A program made the translations under genes and the position numbers. A stretch of 64,000 bases of DNA, from assembly GCF_000307265.1 (NCBI RefSeq), contig NZ_DF158898.1:352165-416164 (forward strand), read 5' to 3'. The notes under the pieces are model-generated. The model was given only the letters and a program-made list of their open reading frames with translations. It had not been told where the DNA came from and ran no database searches. Below, piece by piece: positions 35,779 to 44,675 of the stretch. Source of the stretch: Oscillibacter ruminantium GH1. GTDB lineage: Bacteria; Bacillota; Clostridia; Oscillospirales; Oscillospiraceae. Every line of letters begins with the position of its first letter. Position 1 is the stretch's first letter.

Positions 35779-37068
35779 TTACATTCCCTTTTGCAGCAGC
35801 ATATCCAGCACCAGATCGTCCATTTTGGGAGATCCGTCATTACCCAGCTTGACAAAGTTGGCGATGGTGACCTCCGGGTCAGACTCCACGATGCCATCGG
35901 TGGGTTTCACCGTCTCGTCCCGCAGCGCCATGGCGGCGCAGTGGAACGCTGTGAACACGCAGGTTGAGATTTTCAGCGCACAGTCCGCCTTTGCCCCGTC
36001 GCACAGCATCCCTGTCACATCGCCCAGCATATTGTTGACGGCGTAGCCGATCTGCTTCACACCGCCGCCCTGCAGATAGACCAGCCCGCAGGCCGCGCCG
36101 GTTGCGGCGATGGTGGCACCGCACAGGCCGGAGAGCAGTCCAAAATCCGCATGGATATGAATCGCCATCAGATGACTGAGTGTCACGGCCCGGAATGTCC
36201 GTTCCTCGTCAATTCCCAGCGACTGCGCGGCGGACACCACCGGCATGGTAGCGGTGATTCCCTGATTGCCCGATCCGGAGTTTGTGACTACCGGTACGTT
36301 GGCTCCCGCCATGCGGGCGTCCGCGGCGCTGGAGGTGACAGCCACCGCCTCCAGCATCGCTCCCCTGCCCATCAGTCCAGATTCCTGACTTTTTCGGATG
36401 TGCCGGCCAATGTTCAGGCCAAAGTTGCCCTCCGCACCCACTTTTGCAATCTCACTATTGACCTTGATGGCCTGTTCGATCATATGGAGATCATCTGTCT
36501 TGGGATCCAGTGTCTCCACAAAATCATAAATTGTCTGTATGCTCAGCGTCTCCTTAATGAGCTGCGGCGTAATCGGGTCTGCGGCCGCCTCCTGCGCCAC
36601 TGTTTCAACCTCTTGGTGATCCTTCTCCACAAAGGTGACGTTGGTATGGGCACCCCGAATGACGGCACGGGATTGATGCGACCCGTTGGTCAGCTCCACC
36701 TCCACGTAGAGCTTGTCCGGCTCCGGCGTTCGCCCCATCTCCACATTGCCGCTGCGCACCAGCTCCACGGCCTTCGCCACATCCTCTGCCGTGGCGTCGT
36801 CCACCACCTGTAACTGACGGTCTACCCGGCCGCAGACAGCGCCCAGCGCTGCGGCGTAATTCATTCCGGTGCAGTCCGTCCCCGGTATGCCGGCAGCCAT
36901 TGCATTCTTGATGATGTTGACGCTGGCAAGGATTTTGACATGGGTAGGCTCCCCCGTCAAATGCCCCCGCGCGACAGCAGCAGTCAAGGCAATCGCCGCC
37001 GGCTCCGTACACCCGGTGGCCAGCATCATCTCGTGGTTGAGAATTTGACAAATCAACGTACGATTCAT
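35779..37068 (-). CDS. cyuA: L-cysteine desulfidase family protein (CyuA, UPF0597)
   Basis: A 429-residue iron-sulfur enzyme of the serine dehydratase alpha-like family. It has GCTEPAAIALT near the N-terminus, TNSGSGNQGITATMPV, GATIAATGAACGL and ...DGAKADCALK with the cluster cysteines. Members break L-cysteine to pyruvate, ammonia and sulfide. It is a single-gene unit with its own promoter and terminator. Sulfide release from cysteine is known knowledge of the family, not shown here. Confidence 0.88.
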   Translation of the reverse strand: MNRTLICQILNHEMMLATGCTEPAAIALTAAVARGHLTGEPTHVKILASVNIIKNAMAAGIPGTDCTGMNYAAALGAVCGRVDRQLQVVDDATAEDVAKAVELVRSGNVEMGRTPEPDKLYVEVELTNGSHQSRAVIRGAHTNVTFVEKDHQEVETVAQEAAADPITPQLIKETLSIQTIYDFVETLDPKTDDLHMIEQAIKVNSEIAKVGAEGNFGLNIGRHIRKSQESGLMGRGAMLEAVAVTSSAADARMAGANVPVVTNSGSGNQGITATMPVVSAAQSLGIDEERTFRAVTLSHLMAIHIHADFGLLSGLCGATIAATGAACGLVYLQGGGVKQIGYAVNNMLGDVTGMLCDGAKADCALKISTCVFTAFHCAAMALRDETVKPTDGIVESDPEVTIANFVKLGNDGSPKMDDLVLDMLLQKGM

Positions 37069-37126
37069 AGCTCTTCCCCTTTTCCTATTTGATTTTTAAT
37101 GGATATCCAGCTGATTCTTTAACGGT

Positions 37127-37155
37127 ATTCTAGCATCCTGTTCTTCGGAAAGCAA
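37127..37155 (-). promoter_or_regulatory. Sigma-A promoter of the cysteine desulfidase gene
   Basis: On minus, TTGCTT (37150-37155), a 17-base spacer ending TGC (extended -10), then TAGAAT (37127-37132), about 60 bp before the start codon. Confidence 0.7.
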
Positions 37156-37299
37156 GATAAGATGCCCACATGCCATCCCGATTTTTTCCGTGTAATTGTC
37201 TATTTTGACGGAACCGTGCTCAACTTATCCTACTAATTTAAATTTTCGCGCTTTTTCACCAATTTGCATTCAACAGAAGGTTTTCTTATAAAAGGCAAC

Positions 37300-37335
37300 G
37301 CAGCCGCACCCATTTTCATAAATGGATACGGCTGC
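37300..37335. terminator. Hairpin after recN
   Basis: Two stacked stems, GCAGCCG/CGGCTGC (37300-37306 with 37329-37335) and an inner CCATTT/AAATGG, with a weak T-rich tail on minus. It is about 115 bp past the recN stop. The gene-free stretch 37069-37450 holds this, the desulfidase promoter, and nothing else I can support. Confidence 0.5.
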
Positions 37336-37450
37336 TGTTTTATAGGATTTTTCATAGTTTCCCATGGCCTCTCCGGTAAAACGGCATCGACCTCTGCCGC
37401 AGCGCTCCCGTCGTTTCCAGCAAATTGGCGCCGCACTTTCAGGCCTCTTT

Positions 37451-39133
37451 TTACAGCTTTTTGCGGTAGGCCTCCGCCTCGTCCAAAAGTTCTCCCGCGC
37501 TTTGCAGCAGCGCGTCCGTCACCTTGCTGCCGCCGGTAAGACGGGCCAGCTCCGCCATGCGCCGCTGACGGTCCAGCTGGACAACCTCTGTGAAGGTTCT
37601 TCCCTCGCGTTCTCCCTTTTCCACGGAAAAGTGGGAGTCCGCCATAGCGGCCAACTGAGGCAGATGGGTCACGCACAACACCTGCTTATGCCGTGAAACC
37701 TGAGCCAGCTTCTCCGCCACTTTTTGCGCCGCCCGACCGCTGACGCCGGTATCCACTTCGTCGAAGACCAGCGTTCCCACCCGCTCCTGTTCCGCCAGCA
37801 CATTTTTCAGCGCCAGCATAATGCGGGCAAGTTCGCCGCCAGAGGCAATTCGGGCAATGGGCTTCAAATCCTCGCCGGCGTTTGCAGACATCAGAAACCG
37901 AATGGCGTCGCATCCGTCCGGCACCGGTTCCTTGGGCATAAATTCGATGGAAAAACGGACCCGATTCATATCCAGATCCTTCAGCTCCTTCAGAATCCGC
38001 TGCTCCAACTCTGAGGCAGCAGCTTTCCGGGCCTTTGTCAGCGCTGCGCCTGCGGCGCTCACCGCTTTTTGCGCCTTGACCAGTTGGCCCTCTAACCGGA
38101 CCAGCGTATCGTCGGCTGTCTCGATCTCGTCCAGCTCCCGGCGGCTGCGATTCAGATACTCCAGCATCTCCTCAACCGTGGCGCCGTACTTTTTCTTGAG
38201 GCGGTACAGCTGGTCGGACCGGCTTTCCACCTGATCCAGCTCCTCCGGTGAGAAGTCAAACTCCCCCACAAGATCCCGCACTGTCTCCGCAAGGTCATAC
38301 GCTTCACAGCGCAGCTGTTCCAGCCGATTCCAAATCTCTTCCAGCCGCCCGTTGTGTCCTTTCACATGGGTCAAGGCGTTTTCCGCCTCCTGAAGCAGGG
38401 CCACGGCTCCACCAGTCTCGTCATCCCCGTTGAGGCAATGATCCGCCCCGCTGACCGCCGACAGGTACTTTTCCCCATTCCGCAAAAGATCCCGTCGCTC
38501 CTGCAACTCCTCGTCCTCGCCGGAACGCAACTCAGCTCGCTCCAACTCGTCAATCTGAAAATGGAGGCTGTCCACCTTCCGGGCTTTTTCCGCCTCGTCC
38601 ATCCGCAGAGCGTCCATGCTCCGGCGCAGTTCCGCCATGGCATCATAAACGCCCCGGTACTCGTTCAGGGCGCTTTCCAGCCGACCAAAACGGTCCAGAT
38701 ATGCGCCGTGCTGTTCCTCGTCCAAAAGCTGCTGACCGTCGTGTTGACCGTGGATGTTCAGAAGGTTTGCCCCCAGTGCCCTCAGCTGGGACACCGTGAC
38801 AGGCCGACCGTTGATGCGGCAGAAATTCTTTCCGTCTCCGTCGATCTCGCGCTGGATCATCAAAAGCCCGTCCTCATCCGGCTCTGCACCGCATTCCGCA
38901 AGGCCCGGAAGATCACTGGACACACCGGAAAACTCCGCGCTGACCACCGCTTTTTTGCTGCCGGTGCGGATCAAATCCCGAGAGGTCCTACCCCCCAGCA
39001 CCGCGCCCATAGCATCGATTACGATGGACTTGCCCGCGCCAGTTTCGCCGGTCAGGGCGTTGAAGCCCGGACGGAACTGAATATCCGCCTGCTCGATCAC
39101 CGCAATATTCTCAATGTGCAGCAGTTCCAGCAT
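37451..39133 (-). CDS. recN: DNA repair protein RecN
   Basis: A 560-residue SMC-like ATPase of double-strand break repair. Walker A is LTGETGAGKSIVIDA at ~28-42, two coiled-coil arms flank a central region, the ABC signature is IASGGELARIMLALK and Walker B is LVFDEVDTGVSGRAA. The argR-recN order is conserved in Firmicutes. Confidence 0.95.
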   Translation of the reverse strand: MLELLHIENIAVIEQADIQFRPGFNALTGETGAGKSIVIDAMGAVLGGRTSRDLIRTGSKKAVVSAEFSGVSSDLPGLAECGAEPDEDGLLMIQREIDGDGKNFCRINGRPVTVSQLRALGANLLNIHGQHDGQQLLDEEQHGAYLDRFGRLESALNEYRGVYDAMAELRRSMDALRMDEAEKARKVDSLHFQIDELERAELRSGEDEELQERRDLLRNGEKYLSAVSGADHCLNGDDETGGAVALLQEAENALTHVKGHNGRLEEIWNRLEQLRCEAYDLAETVRDLVGEFDFSPEELDQVESRSDQLYRLKKKYGATVEEMLEYLNRSRRELDEIETADDTLVRLEGQLVKAQKAVSAAGAALTKARKAAASELEQRILKELKDLDMNRVRFSIEFMPKEPVPDGCDAIRFLMSANAGEDLKPIARIASGGELARIMLALKNVLAEQERVGTLVFDEVDTGVSGRAAQKVAEKLAQVSRHKQVLCVTHLPQLAAMADSHFSVEKGEREGRTFTEVVQLDRQRRMAELARLTGGSKVTDALLQSAGELLDEAEAYRKKL

Positions 39134-39236
39134 GACCCCGATCCCCTTTTCTCTTTTTGTCGTTAATTGGAAAGCAGCGTCTCTCAGGCATTACGTCCGC
39201 CAAAGCGCCCGCTTATCTCTGCAAAGCGAATCCCCT

Positions 39237-39692
39237 TTACATATTAATCATTTCCTGAATTTCCTCGCAGAAGGTATCGGCAGAAGGGGTGTCCTTCATC
39301 ACCAAAAACGCCGTGTCGTCTCCTGCAAGGCTTCCCATCATATAGCTCAGGTCCATATCGTCCAGCGCAGCGCAAGCGGCGCTGGCAAGTCCCGGCATCG
39401 TTTTTACCACCACGATGTTCTGCGCGCTGTCGATGCTGGTGATGCTCTCCCGGAAGATCGTCCGCAGCTTCTCCGCGAAGTTCAGCCGCGTCCGGTTTCC
39501 AGAGACAGAATATTTATACACGCCATGTCCCACCGGCTCCTTGATCAGGTGCATCTGCTTGATGTCCCGGGAAATGGTGGCCTGTGTGCTGGAAACCCCC
39601 CGTTCCTGCAAGCGGGTCAACAGCTGTTCCTGCGTCTCGATATTCTCCTGTCCAATGATCTCCAAGATCAGCATTTGCCGTTCATTTTTCAT
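39237..39692 (-). CDS. argR: Arginine repressor
   Basis: A 151-residue regulator with an N-terminal winged helix (NIETQEQLLTRLQERG...TQATISRDIKQMHL) and a C-terminal arginine-binding oligomer domain (ALDDMDLSYMMGSLAGDDTAFL). Start ATG at 39690-39692 with GGGAGGACAGGAAG before it; it overlaps the nadK end by 11 bp. It represses arginine synthesis and activates breakdown when arginine is bound. Confidence 0.94.
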   Translation of the reverse strand: MKNERQMLILEIIGQENIETQEQLLTRLQERGVSSTQATISRDIKQMHLIKEPVGHGVYKYSVSGNRTRLNFAEKLRTIFRESITSIDSAQNIVVVKTMPGLASAACAALDDMDLSYMMGSLAGDDTAFLVMKDTPSADTFCEEIQEMINM

Positions 39693-40569
39693 CTTCCTGT
39701 CCTCCCGGCAGCATTTTTTTCGCAAAAATTTCGCAAAAACTTTTTTCTGTCAACCGCACTAGTTTCAAGCAATATTTGGACCGACGAACCTGCACCTCAT
39801 CCTCGGCGTGAAGGGAGAAGCCCCGGCTCTCGTCCACGAACAGATACACCGGTTTGCGTCCGTTTCGCTCCATGCGAATGGACAGCGTATGTCTCGGCGA
39901 AAGAACATACGACGAAAAACGCATATTATGCGTACAGATTGGGCAGACCACCATGGCCTCCGCGTCCGGCTCCACCACGGGGCCTCCGGCAGAGAGCGAG
40001 TACGCCGTGGACCCGGTGGGAGTTGCGATAATAACGCCGTCGCCTGCAATGTCGGCCAGATGATGGCCGTCGGACTCGATGCGCAGGTGAATTACATGTG
40101 AGATGGGGCCTTCGCGGATAACCGCGTCGTTCAGCCCCAGATTCGTATAGACGGATCGACCGTCCCTCAGAACGGACACGTCCAGCATCATCCGGTTCTC
40201 CATGTCAAAGTCCCAAGTTTCCAACCGCCGCAGCATCTCCAGCTCCCCAAGCTCTAACTCAGCGATAAAACCGAGACTGCCGGTGTTAACACCCAGAACC
40301 GGAACCTTGTTCAGCGCCGCCAGTTTTGCCAGATGCAAAATCGTGCCGTCGCCGCCAAAGGTAATCATCAGATCCGCAGAGCGCAGTTCCTGTGTCAGCG
40401 GGCGCACATCCAGATCGCCGAAAGTCCCCTCCCGTTGATCGCGGAATGGGGAGCACACCACCGTCCGAAAACCGCTTTTGCGCAAAATGGATTGGGCGGC
40501 TTTTGTGGCACTCATGTCCCGGTCCCGGCTGGGATTGGGACAAAGAATGATCTTTTTTCCATCTTTCAT
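39682..40569 (-). CDS. nadK: NAD kinase
   Basis: A 295-residue enzyme making NADP from NAD. The GGDGT motif is in ITFGGDGTILHLAK (~73-86), with NTGSLGF, the conserved NDAVI segment and DGVIIATPTGSTAYSLSAGGP. It overlaps tlyA by 4 bp (ATGA). Confidence 0.95.
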   Translation of the reverse strand: MKDGKKIILCPNPSRDRDMSATKAAQSILRKSGFRTVVCSPFRDQREGTFGDLDVRPLTQELRSADLMITFGGDGTILHLAKLAALNKVPVLGVNTGSLGFIAELELGELEMLRRLETWDFDMENRMMLDVSVLRDGRSVYTNLGLNDAVIREGPISHVIHLRIESDGHHLADIAGDGVIIATPTGSTAYSLSAGGPVVEPDAEAMVVCPICTHNMRFSSYVLSPRHTLSIRMERNGRKPVYLFVDESRGFSLHAEDEVQVRRSKYCLKLVRLTEKSFCEIFAKKMLPGGQEDEK

Positions 40570-41390
40570 GCTTCCACACCTCCTCGCTCCGGTAAAACCG
40601 CATGAGACTCGTCTACCAGAGTTTGCAGGTCAAACGTCGCATCTCCTTCTGACGCACCGCACTGCAAAAAGCCAAGATATTCGATGTTTCCTTCAGGGCC
40701 GCGAATGGGAGAATACGTCAGGCCAAGAACTGTAAAGTCTGATTCCTTTGCATGATCTAAAAAGTGCTCCAGCACTTCCCGATGAACCGCAGGATCCCGG
40801 ACCACGCCTTTTTTTCCGACCTTTTCCCTCCCCGCCTCAAACTGCGGCTTCACAAGGCAAACTACATGGCCGGTTGGCTTCAAAAGTCCCCGCAGGGCCG
40901 GCAGAATCAGCTTCAAAGAGATAAAGCTCACATCCACGCTGGCAAAATCCAGCTCATCCGGCACCTGCTCATGGGTAAGATACCGGGCGTTGGTTCGCTC
41001 CAGACACATTACCCGTTCATCTGACCGCAGCTTCCAAGCCAGCTGTCCGTACCCCACATCCACGGCGTAAACCTTTACCGCACCGTTTTGAAGCATACAG
41101 TCGGTAAATCCGCCGGTGGACGCGCCAATATCGCCGCAGATTGTTCCTTGCAGGTCGATGGGAAAGGTCTCCATGGCCTTTTCCAGCTTTAGTCCACCCC
41201 GGCTCACATAGGCCAGTGCATTTCCCCGCACCTCGATTTCCGCGTCGGCAGGATAAGCGGTCCCGGGCTTGTCCGCCCGCTGGCCTTTTACAAACACCAA
41301 ACCGCTCATGATGGTGGCCTGCGCCTTTTGTCTGCTCTCCTGTAATCCGCGCTCCACCAACAGCACGTCCAGCCGTTTCTTATCACTCAT
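40566..41390 (-). CDS. tlyA: TlyA family rRNA 2'-O-methyltransferase
   Basis: A 274-residue protein: an N-terminal S4 RNA-binding domain (KKRLDVLLVERGLQESRQKA) and a Rossmann methyltransferase with GDIGASTGGFTDCMLQNGA. Family members methylate ribose in 16S and 23S rRNA. It is the usual gene downstream of dxs in the ispA-dxs-argR-recN cluster. Confidence 0.93.
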   Translation of the reverse strand: MSDKKRLDVLLVERGLQESRQKAQATIMSGLVFVKGQRADKPGTAYPADAEIEVRGNALAYVSRGGLKLEKAMETFPIDLQGTICGDIGASTGGFTDCMLQNGAVKVYAVDVGYGQLAWKLRSDERVMCLERTNARYLTHEQVPDELDFASVDVSFISLKLILPALRGLLKPTGHVVCLVKPQFEAGREKVGKKGVVRDPAVHREVLEHFLDHAKESDFTVLGLTYSPIRGPEGNIEYLGFLQCGASEGDATFDLQTLVDESHAVLPERGGVEA

Positions 41391-41434
41391 GGTTATCCTC
41401 CCTGCGCTCTTTTACACAAAAAAGCGCGGTCTCC

Positions 41435-43285
41435 TCACTGGATTCCCTCCAAAATGGTTTTGACAATTCCTTCGGCGTCCAATCCCAGACTGTGTTCCAG
41501 TTCCGTCACAGATCCCGCAGGAATAAAGTTACCGCCCAGATTTTTAAAAATGATCCGTTTCGGCGCGTCGCCCCGGGCGGCCAAAATACCGCCTACCCGC
41601 TGCCCAACGCATCCAGCGCCGCAGCAGTCCTCCACCGCCGCCATACACCGGCAGCCGGACAGCACCGGAGCCAGATCCTCATAGCAGAGGGGCGCAATGC
41701 GGTTCAGCTTAACAACACCTGCGCGCACGCCTTGCTTTTCCAGCGCCTCTGCCGCGTCCAACGCCTGATTTACCAGTACGCCATAGGTCAGGATGGTTAC
41801 ATCCTCCCCCGTCCGCAGCCGCACGGCAACATCCGGGCCACTATCGTTTTTGTAATGGCCTTCGCCACCCCGAGGATACCGGACGGCTACCGGGCCGCTG
41901 CACTGAAAGACCGCTTCCCGCAGCATCCGCCGCAGCTCTGCAAAGCTGGCGGGACAATACACCGTCATTCCAGGAATGGTGGGCAGAAAGAGTGCGTCAA
42001 ACGAGCCGTGGTGCGTTTCGCCGTCGTTGCCCACAAGGCCCGCCCGGTCGACTGCCAGCACCACATGGAGCTGCTGAAGCGCCACGTCGTGGATCAGCAT
42101 GTCATAACTCCGCTGCAAAAAGGAGGAGTACACCGCGAACACTGGGATCATGCCCTGAGCGGAAAGTCCGGCGGCCATAGCCGCGCCGTGACCCTCTGCG
42201 ATGGCAACGTCAAAAAAACGTTTTGGAAACTCCTTTTGGAACGGTCCAAGACCTGTTCCATCTGCCATGGCTGCGGTAATGGCACACACACGGGGGTCTT
42301 CTGCGGCACAGGTACTCAGCGTTTTTCCAAAGACGGAGGAGAAGCTCTCCTCCCCGGAGGATTTCAAAAGTCCAGTCTCCACATCAAACGGCCCAACGCC
42401 GTGGAACTTTCCCGGGTCCCGTTCTGCGGGAGCATATCCCTTGCCCTTCATGGTGTGAACGTGAACCACCACCGGGCAGCGCAGCTCCTTCGCCCATTGC
42501 AGCATGTTGCACAGCCTGTCCAAATCGTGCCCGTCAATCGGGCCGAGATACGTAAATCCCATGTCTTCAAACAGGGTACTTCCCGGCCACAGTGCCTTTT
42601 TCAGCGAGGATTTCAGCCGATGATTGAAGCGATACAGTTTATTTTGCATCGGCGTAGCGCCAAACAGTCCACGATACCACTTTTTGAAATGGTAGTAGGC
42701 GGGCTTGCTGCGAATCTTCCCCAGATGGCGGCTCACCGCCCCCACGTTGGGGTTGATGGACATGCCGTTGTCATTCAAAATCACGATCAGCGGCTCCTTG
42801 GAGGCTCCGGCGTTGTTCAGCCCCTCATAGGCGAGTCCGCCGGTCAGCGCCCCGTCCCCGATCAGGGCCAGTACACTGTAATCCTTTTTCTCCAGCGTTC
42901 TTGCCCGAGCCATTCCCAGCGCCACAGAGACAGAGTTGGAGGCATGGCCCGCGATAAACGAGTCGTGCTCACTCTCATAGGGCTTCGGAAACCCGGAAAG
43001 ACCGCCGAACTGCCGCAGGGTGCCAAACAGTTCCCGCCGCCCGGTAAGCGCTTTGTGAACATAGCACTGGTGTCCCACGTCGAACACCAGCCGGTCGTCC
43101 GCAGTGTCAAACACGCGGTGGATGGCCACCGTCAGTTCTACTACTCCCAGATTGGAGGCTAAGTGTCCGCCGGTTTTTGAAACGCTGTCGATCAAAAAGC
43201 TCCGCAGTTCCCCGCAGAGCGTATCCAAATCCCGGCGGCTCAGTGCTTTCACGTCCGCCGGAGAATTTATTTTCTCAAGAATCAT
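41435..43285 (-). CDS. dxs: 1-deoxy-D-xylulose-5-phosphate synthase
   Basis: A 616-residue thiamine-diphosphate enzyme that starts the MEP isoprenoid pathway. The ThDP/Mg loop is GDGALTGGLAYEGLNNAG, with a catalytic HQ pair in VFDVGHQCYVHK and the later GHGAAMAAGLSAQG and VAVDRAGLVGNDGETHHG. Length is normal. It lies between oapA and tlyA. Confidence 0.96.
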   Translation of the reverse strand: MILEKINSPADVKALSRRDLDTLCGELRSFLIDSVSKTGGHLASNLGVVELTVAIHRVFDTADDRLVFDVGHQCYVHKALTGRRELFGTLRQFGGLSGFPKPYESEHDSFIAGHASNSVSVALGMARARTLEKKDYSVLALIGDGALTGGLAYEGLNNAGASKEPLIVILNDNGMSINPNVGAVSRHLGKIRSKPAYYHFKKWYRGLFGATPMQNKLYRFNHRLKSSLKKALWPGSTLFEDMGFTYLGPIDGHDLDRLCNMLQWAKELRCPVVVHVHTMKGKGYAPAERDPGKFHGVGPFDVETGLLKSSGEESFSSVFGKTLSTCAAEDPRVCAITAAMADGTGLGPFQKEFPKRFFDVAIAEGHGAAMAAGLSAQGMIPVFAVYSSFLQRSYDMLIHDVALQQLHVVLAVDRAGLVGNDGETHHGSFDALFLPTIPGMTVYCPASFAELRRMLREAVFQCSGPVAVRYPRGGEGHYKNDSGPDVAVRLRTGEDVTILTYGVLVNQALDAAEALEKQGVRAGVVKLNRIAPLCYEDLAPVLSGCRCMAAVEDCCGAGCVGQRVGGILAARGDAPKRIIFKNLGGNFIPAGSVTELEHSLGLDAEGIVKTILEGIQ

Positions 43286-43306
43286 GGAGTTTCTCCCTCA
43301 CCCGCT

Positions 43307-43870
43307 TTACTTGGAAAAGCGGTGAAATATGTGTAAAAATCGGCCCGCGAGGAAAACCACGCGGGTACTTTTGTTGATGGCAAGCGTCTTGCCCAGCGCC
43401 TTTCCGCCAATGGTCAGGCCGGAGATCAGCGCCGTGACTCCCACGCTCAAAAGAACCGTGTGTACAGTCAGCATTTGCTGAAGCTGAACCACAATAACGG
43501 CAGCAGTGGTTCCGGAGACAATACCGCAGATATCACCCACCACGTCGTTGCAAAAGCTGCTGACATGGCTGGCATTGCGCAAAAGGCTGATTGCCTCTGA
43601 CGCACCCGGCTCCTTATGGGCCGCCATGGAGTGAAAGGGCCGCTCGTCTGCGGCGGTAACGGCAACGCCGATGATGTCAAACAGAATACCAAGGCAGATA
43701 AACCCGGCCAAAACCAACAGTGCCGCCGCGATCCCCGCCCCGGTGAGCGCGCTTTCAGAAGCGAGACTCAGCGCGGCGGACAGCGCCACGGCGATCAAAA
43801 ATATCCGCAGAATCCAGCGGTATTGCGGTGCGTCCCCGTCGTTTTTCTTTTTTCCTTTTTCCTTACTCAA
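43307..43870 (-). CDS. oapA: OLE-associated protein OapA (membrane protein)
   Basis: A 187-residue membrane protein with about four spans: ~18-35, ~43-65 (ALLVLAGFICLGILFDIIGV), ~110-130 and ~135-155. The segment LFDIIGVAVTAADERPFH carries the paired acidic residues seen in OapA. OapA binds OLE RNA and anchors it at the membrane. It lies directly downstream of the RNA and upstream of dxs, the standard OLE order. The start is a TTG at 43868-43870 with AGGAGG 7 bases upstream. Without the RNA next to it this could only be called a hypothetical membrane protein. Confidence 0.85.
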   Translation of the reverse strand: MSKEKGKKKNDGDAPQYRWILRIFLIAVALSAALSLASESALTGAGIAAALLVLAGFICLGILFDIIGVAVTAADERPFHSMAAHKEPGASEAISLLRNASHVSSFCNDVVGDICGIVSGTTAAVIVVQLQQMLTVHTVLLSVGVTALISGLTIGGKALGKTLAINKSTRVVFLAGRFLHIFHRFSK

Positions 43871-43892
43871 ACCGTGGCCTCCTCGGGCGCGG

Positions 43893-43918
43893 CAAAAATT
43901 CCGCCACATATCGGCGGT
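43893..43918 (-). terminator. Terminator-like hairpin between OLE RNA and oapA
   Basis: On minus, CCGCC (43913-43917) pairs with GGCGG (43901-43905), followed by AATTTTTG, just upstream of the oapA ribosome-binding site. It could end the RNA while letting some transcripts pass into oapA. Confidence 0.5.
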
Positions 43919-43929
43919 TTCAAAAATTT

Positions 43930-44582
43930 TTTTACTAAGTCAGCGGCGGCAAAAAAGGTTAATCTTACGGCTTAGGTTCGGGTTGGATTTCCCAGCAGCG
44001 CACCTCTCGTTGCCGATAGAGGCGGTTCCCCGTTCGGCGCTGCGTCGCGGCGTTGCCGTCCGCGCGACCCGACTGCCACTTAGTCCGCACTGTAATCCCT
44101 TTTCTGCCCTTGCGACAGCCTAGGTGATTTCCACCTCAGTCTGTCCGTCTCTTTAGCCTCTTTTGCAGACGGGGTTTCAGGAGGCGATGGCGGTTCCACT
44201 CTGGCCAGAGCGGAGTCCGCGTTGATCCTCCATTCACCGCGCCCACGCAAGGCAGGCTACATCTGCACACAGCATTACGGGCGAAAACGCCCGATGTACC
44301 GCATTGCAGGTTCCTAATCTGTTTCGTACGCAGGCCGGATACCCCATGGGATTACGTCCACGCACAAGAACAGGTCTCCACGGAAACAGGGTCGGGTTGA
44401 CCATGCCATTGCTCATCGCCCTGAGTCCGCAAGCGCGAAATCACGCTTCCCCCCAGCACCCACCCAAAACTGGGCGTTTCAAGCAAGCACCACGGGTTTC
44501 ATCGATATGCCCTTTAGAGGATTTTTAGGCCCTCCCTGAGAAACGGCAGTCCTGACTAGGATACTGCGCCGCTGCTTAGTAT
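43930..44582 (-). ncRNA. ole: OLE RNA (ornate large extremophilic RNA)
   Basis: About 650 bases between ispA and oapA hold no coding frame of merit (the longest is ~74 codons), yet are GC-rich and full of paired segments. On minus, examples are GGGCGTTTTCGCCC around 44276-44290, CGCCCAGTTTTGGGTGG around 44459-44476 and GCGTGATTTCGCGC around 44435-44450. The size matches OLE RNA (~600 nt) and the gene order xseA-xseB-ispA-OLE-oapA-dxs-tlyA-argR-recN is the one reported for OLE loci. OLE with OapA forms a large membrane ribonucleoprotein linked to ethanol, cold and Mg tolerance in Bacillus halodurans. Ends are approximate: a promoter at 44588-44616 sets the 5' end near 44581. The call rests on context, size and structure, not on an alignment. 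Confidence 0.85.
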
Positions 44583-44587
44583 TCTTC

Positions 44588-44616
44588 AGTATAACACGAT
44601 CTCAATAATTATACAA
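44588..44616 (-). promoter_or_regulatory. Candidate promoter of OLE RNA
   Basis: On minus, TTGTAT (44611-44616), a 17-base spacer ending TGT (extended -10), then TATACT (44588-44593). It lies in an AT-rich gap after ispA. It would let the RNA be made separately from the ispA operon. Confidence 0.6.
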
Positions 44617-44675
44617 CAATTATTGTATATACAAAGTGTTAATTTTCAATTGATCAGATCAGAATATTTTTTTGC

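Noticed and set aside
38248..39166. Plus-strand frames across recN
   Set aside because: Antisense to a complete RecN with all ATPase motifs; no signals for expression.
41492..43162. A 556-codon open frame on plus
   Set aside because: Antisense shadow of dxs, with no ribosome-binding site and low-complexity, His/Arg/Gln-rich translation.
44234..44416. Short open frames in the OLE region (about 60-75 codons)
   Set aside because: They lack ribosome-binding sites and have no recognisable protein; the region is better explained as structured RNA.
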